A stretch of DNA of 64,000 nucleotides from Pseudoips prasinana (Eukaryota; Arthropoda; Insecta; Lepidoptera; Nolidae). Location of the stretch: the NCBI GenBank assembly GCA_951640165.1, contig OX621241.1:1994001-2058000 (forward strand), given 5' to 3'. This document shows positions 61,483 to 64,000 of this stretch, one piece after another; within the stretch, counting starts at the first letter, position 1; every line of letters starts with the position of its first letter. The notes below the pieces were generated by a model. That model saw nothing but the letters and a program-made list of their open reading frames with translations, had not been told where the DNA came from and ran no database searches. A program made the translations under genes and the position numbers.

Positions 61483-61759
61483 TATAAATAAAAGAAAAGT
61501 CGAAGTGGTTCTATGTTTTTAAATTACTGATTATATCATTGAAGCTAATCATTATAAAAGAATGTGATTTATTCAGTGTTCGAACTGCCATTTTCTCATA
61601 AGACGGATTTAATCATTTTCCCTTACGTCCCTCATTTTCCTCCCTGGAATTGCATACTAGGGAAAGTTTTTACTTGGGATAGGTACTTCTACGATTATGC
61701 CTGACTGTTTTGTTTTTATTGATACATACATTTTTGTTTAAGTTACGACTTATGAGCAC
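61483..61759. other. No identifiable feature
   Basis: Nothing supported. Confidence 0.3.
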
Positions 61760-62456
61760 AGCAAAAAGACTTTCTAGAAGTTTTCTTACAGAAAAAATAT
61801 GAAAATTTTTCAGGTTTAGAGAATGAAATAGGAGATTATGGAATCTCAATTTGGTTGGTTTAAGTATTGTTTTCTTTTTTACACGTATATATGCGTAGAG
61901 AGTACTATACATTCTAGGCAGTAGAGACTCTTCCTAGCCGAGACTATTTAGTAAACCATGTTTTCTTTTGTTTAGAATGTCTGACTCTCTACGCATAAAT
62001 ACGTGTAAAAATCAAAATACAAAATCAATATGTAGTGTTAATTCCGCTAATTGTCAGTTTAATCATGCCGGGATGCAATTTGCACCGCCCTCCCGCCCGC
62101 AAAAACGTACACATGCAAGAAGGACAATATTAAAAAGCAAATTACATGCGCCAGTACGATACCCAACACGTGTTTCGGTCCTCCACGGACCATTCTCAAG
62201 GGCTGCTAACTCGTCGAGTGCTCGAAGGACGGCATGATTAAACTGACAATTAGCGGAATTAACACTACATATTGATTTTGTATTTTGATTGTCATGGATT
62301 TCCGCAAAGTAACGCCTGATCCCATTACTTATCTACGTGTAAAAATGTAAAAAATACTTAAGCCAACCAAATTGAAGTTCCATAATCTCCTATTTCGTTC
62401 TCCAAACCTGAAACAATTTCATATTTTTTCTATAATAAAACTTCTAGAAAGTCTTT
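61760..62456. repeat. Large inverted repeat enclosing a MITE
   Basis: 61762-61905 (AAAAGACTTTCTAGAAGTTT, GGAGATTATGGAATCTCAAT, ACACGTATATATGCGTAGAG) is inverted at 62321-62456 (TACGTGTAAAAATGTAAAAA, TCCATAATCTCCTATTTCGT, AAACTTCTAGAAAGTCTTTT). A third short copy, CTCTACGCATAAATACGTGT, is at 61985. Confidence 0.82.
62009..62292. mobile_element. ~280-bp element with ~60-bp inverted ends
   Basis: ATCAAAATACAAAATCAATA ... AATTGTCAGTTTAATCATGC at the left is matched, inverted, by GCATGATTAAACTGACAATT ... GATTTTGTATTTTGAT at the right. The interior (CGCCCTCCCGCCCGCAAAAA, ACACGTGTTTCGGTCCTCCA) is G/C-rich and unlike its surroundings. The 89-codon frame across it is not credible. Confidence 0.82.
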
Positions 62457-63047
62457 TTGGTAAGTTTTTCGGGGTTGCGACACGTAGATTGACAAGTAGA
62501 CTAAAATTATAAAACAAAGTCTATTTAAAATATCTTAAAAAGTAACCCTGCCATTATTAAACATAAATTTATTTATAACTAATCTGATATAATAAAACTT
62601 CTATTAAGTATTATTTCTTAAACTAATATTATTTACTGCATTTATACTTATTAAATACTAAGAAAACTTTAATCTATAATTATACACACAAATAAAAATA
62701 AATAAATACAATAAACCTACATAAAATAAATATTAATGGCGTCAAAAAAATTTTTGGTAAGTTTTTCGGGGTTGCGACACGTAGATTGACAAGTAGACTA
62801 AAATTATAAAACAAAGTCTATTTAAAATATCTTAAAAAGTAACCCTGCCATTATTAAACATAAATTTATTTATAACTAATCTGATATAATAAAACTTCTA
62901 TTAAGTATTATTTCTTAAACTAATATTATTTACTGCATTTATACTTATTAAATACTAAGAAAACTTTAATCTATAATTATACACACAAATAAAAATAAAT
63001 AAATACAATAAACCTACATAAAATAAATATTAATGGCGTCAAAAAAA
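62454..63047 (+). repeat. Exact 297-bp tandem duplication
   Basis: 62454-62750 and 62751-63047 start TTTTTGGTAAGTTTTTCGGG and end TAATGGCGTCAAAAAAA. I found no difference on comparing them block by block. Confidence 0.9.
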
Positions 63048-63494
63048 TCTCTGTATCGTTGTCGAGGAACGTGCCAGGAGGCCGGCAGCATTGCCAAATC
63101 ATTAAATTGAATTACTGGTTAGTGATAATTTATGCTGTTTGACGACGAATGTCACCTCCCATCTGATCCAGTAGGGGGCGTCCAAGTCATGCTGAGGAAA
63201 TGTCTACCAGATAACGGGCAGCAGTGTCTCTCTATGAACTTACACAGACTTAGTGAAATCGCCACCCAATCGTGGGTTCTTTTGTCCAGCAGTTCAGCTG
63301 ACAATATGAAGGATTTATTGGGTTAAGACTGTTCTATTTCTGGAGTTAAAATAAGTATATGATCGTCAGGTAAGGTCGCCAGAACTTGGCGGGAAAGGAC
63401 GATCCGTGAGGGAATGCCATACTACACATAATTGGTATGTGTGTTGTTACCGTCATAGGCTTCGGTAACCTAATTACTAAGTACTTTTTTCTTA
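63048..63494. other. No identifiable gene
   Basis: GGAAAGGACGATCCGTGAGG at 63394 has no partner here. The 64-codon frame at 63132 is not recognised. Confidence 0.3.
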
Positions 63495-63600
63495 ATAAAT
63501 ACATACATACATAGACTCACGCCTGTTTCCCAGAGGAGTAGGCAGATACAACGGATTACCATTTGTCACAATCTATGAACACCTCTTTTAGACAAGTAGG
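63495..63600 (-). mobile_element. LINE 3' end, family L, inverted
   Basis: ATACATACATACATAGACTC, ACGCCTGTTTCCCAGAGGAG, CCATTTGTCACAATCTATGA. Confidence 0.7.
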
Positions 63601-63699
63601 TAATCGTACTTATCATACAATAACGGGAGGAGTTAACCAAGCGCTTTGAAATTTGACGAAGTGCGCGGGCACTTATTGGACTGCACATTCCTATACGTA

Positions 63700-64000
63700 G
63701 TGTGTGTGTGTTCTTCCCAGCCGATTTCGGCTATGGTGACTGCTACTGATTAGTTAAGGAGCTAGGGTGATCATTTCTCAAATGCGCCCTTAGATGACTA
63801 CAGTATCCAATCTTGTGAGTGAACGTGCGCAAACATTGGCTGCACGTGAGCCACCGTTGACATAGTTGTAAAATATGACTGCTGGTGGTTTAGTCTTAAG
63901 ATCATCGCGTTTCGCATCCAACTCGGATTTTCTCTGCTCTTCAAAGTCATTAACCTTTTTGGTTATCAAGCGCCTCCACTCAGGATACATTATTTTTATA
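63700..64000 (-). pseudogene. LINE protein C-terminus with C2H2-like finger, running off the window
   Basis: Minus strand: [37 protein letters not shown], then after a one-base frame shift [28 protein letters not shown]. The CxxC...IG(Y/L)xSHLRxH finger after a charged EE-QR stretch is the usual ending of a large insect LINE polyprotein family. The 3' flank (CACCATAGCCGAAATCGGCT) resembles the family H SINE end. The 5' part is beyond the window. Confidence 0.68.

Noticed and set aside
1..64000. Bacterial-style defence island, biosynthetic cluster or integrated virus
   Set aside because: No operon-like gene arrays, ribosome binding sites, capsid or envelope-type frames, or integrase with LTRs; all sizeable coding matches are to non-LTR retrotransposons.

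Overview
The window looks like non-coding, transposon-packed DNA from an insect nuclear genome, most likely a moth or butterfly (Lepidoptera). This rests on strong A/T richness, the absence of bacterial-style genes, and families I recognise as typical of lepidopteran genomes: tRNA-headed SINEs ending in GTCCCAGGATATT(ATT)n, short CTGTGCCCCGCGG repeats, RTE/CR1/Jockey-like LINEs and hairpin MITEs. The species is not determinable. I found no convincing host exon, no tRNA or rRNA gene, and no CRISPR array or operon. Every ORF I can identify belongs to a mobile element.

There are two near-complete non-LTR retrotransposons, both on the minus strand. LINE-A (6646-11335) has an ORF1 with a coiled coil and an SGNH/GDSL-esterase-like domain, then an endonuclease-RT ORF2 broken by a single in-frame TGA. 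It sits inside an older repeat (family A) with a 7-bp target duplication. LINE-B (33864 to about 38.5 kb) has an intact 983-aa endonuclease-RT ORF and an intact 243-aa L1-like ORF1, 486 bp apart. Broken LINEs include LINE-C and LINE-D joined head to head (13245-15630), a degenerate RTE (50255-52790), and C-terminal scraps near 17.9, 24.1, 25.2, 30.2, 40.2, 40.6, 46.4 and 63.9 kb.

The layout is deeply nested. Near 49.5-53.65 kb a SINE is split by a 3.84-kb transposon with 27-bp perfect terminal inverted repeats; this holds an RTE relic, which holds another SINE. Near 12.97-16.09 kb a MITE (M2) is split by 2.7 kb of retroelements. All three copies of MITE M1 (4.4, 53.9, 54.75 kb) are split by different insertions, and two of them sit inside other SINE-type repeats. 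A 5S-rRNA-derived SINE occurs at least four times, once inside a tRNA-derived SINE (11.5-12.0 kb). Other structures are convergent LINE 3' ends sharing a microsatellite, several long near-perfect hairpins (16.5, 39.05, 39.55, 58.4, 62.1 kb) and an apparently exact 297-bp tandem duplication at 62454-63047.

Stretches between these elements are A/T-rich and show nothing I can name; they are listed as such. Family labels (LINE-A to D, family A, M1-M3, P, R3, S3, H) are mine and used only for cross-reference.
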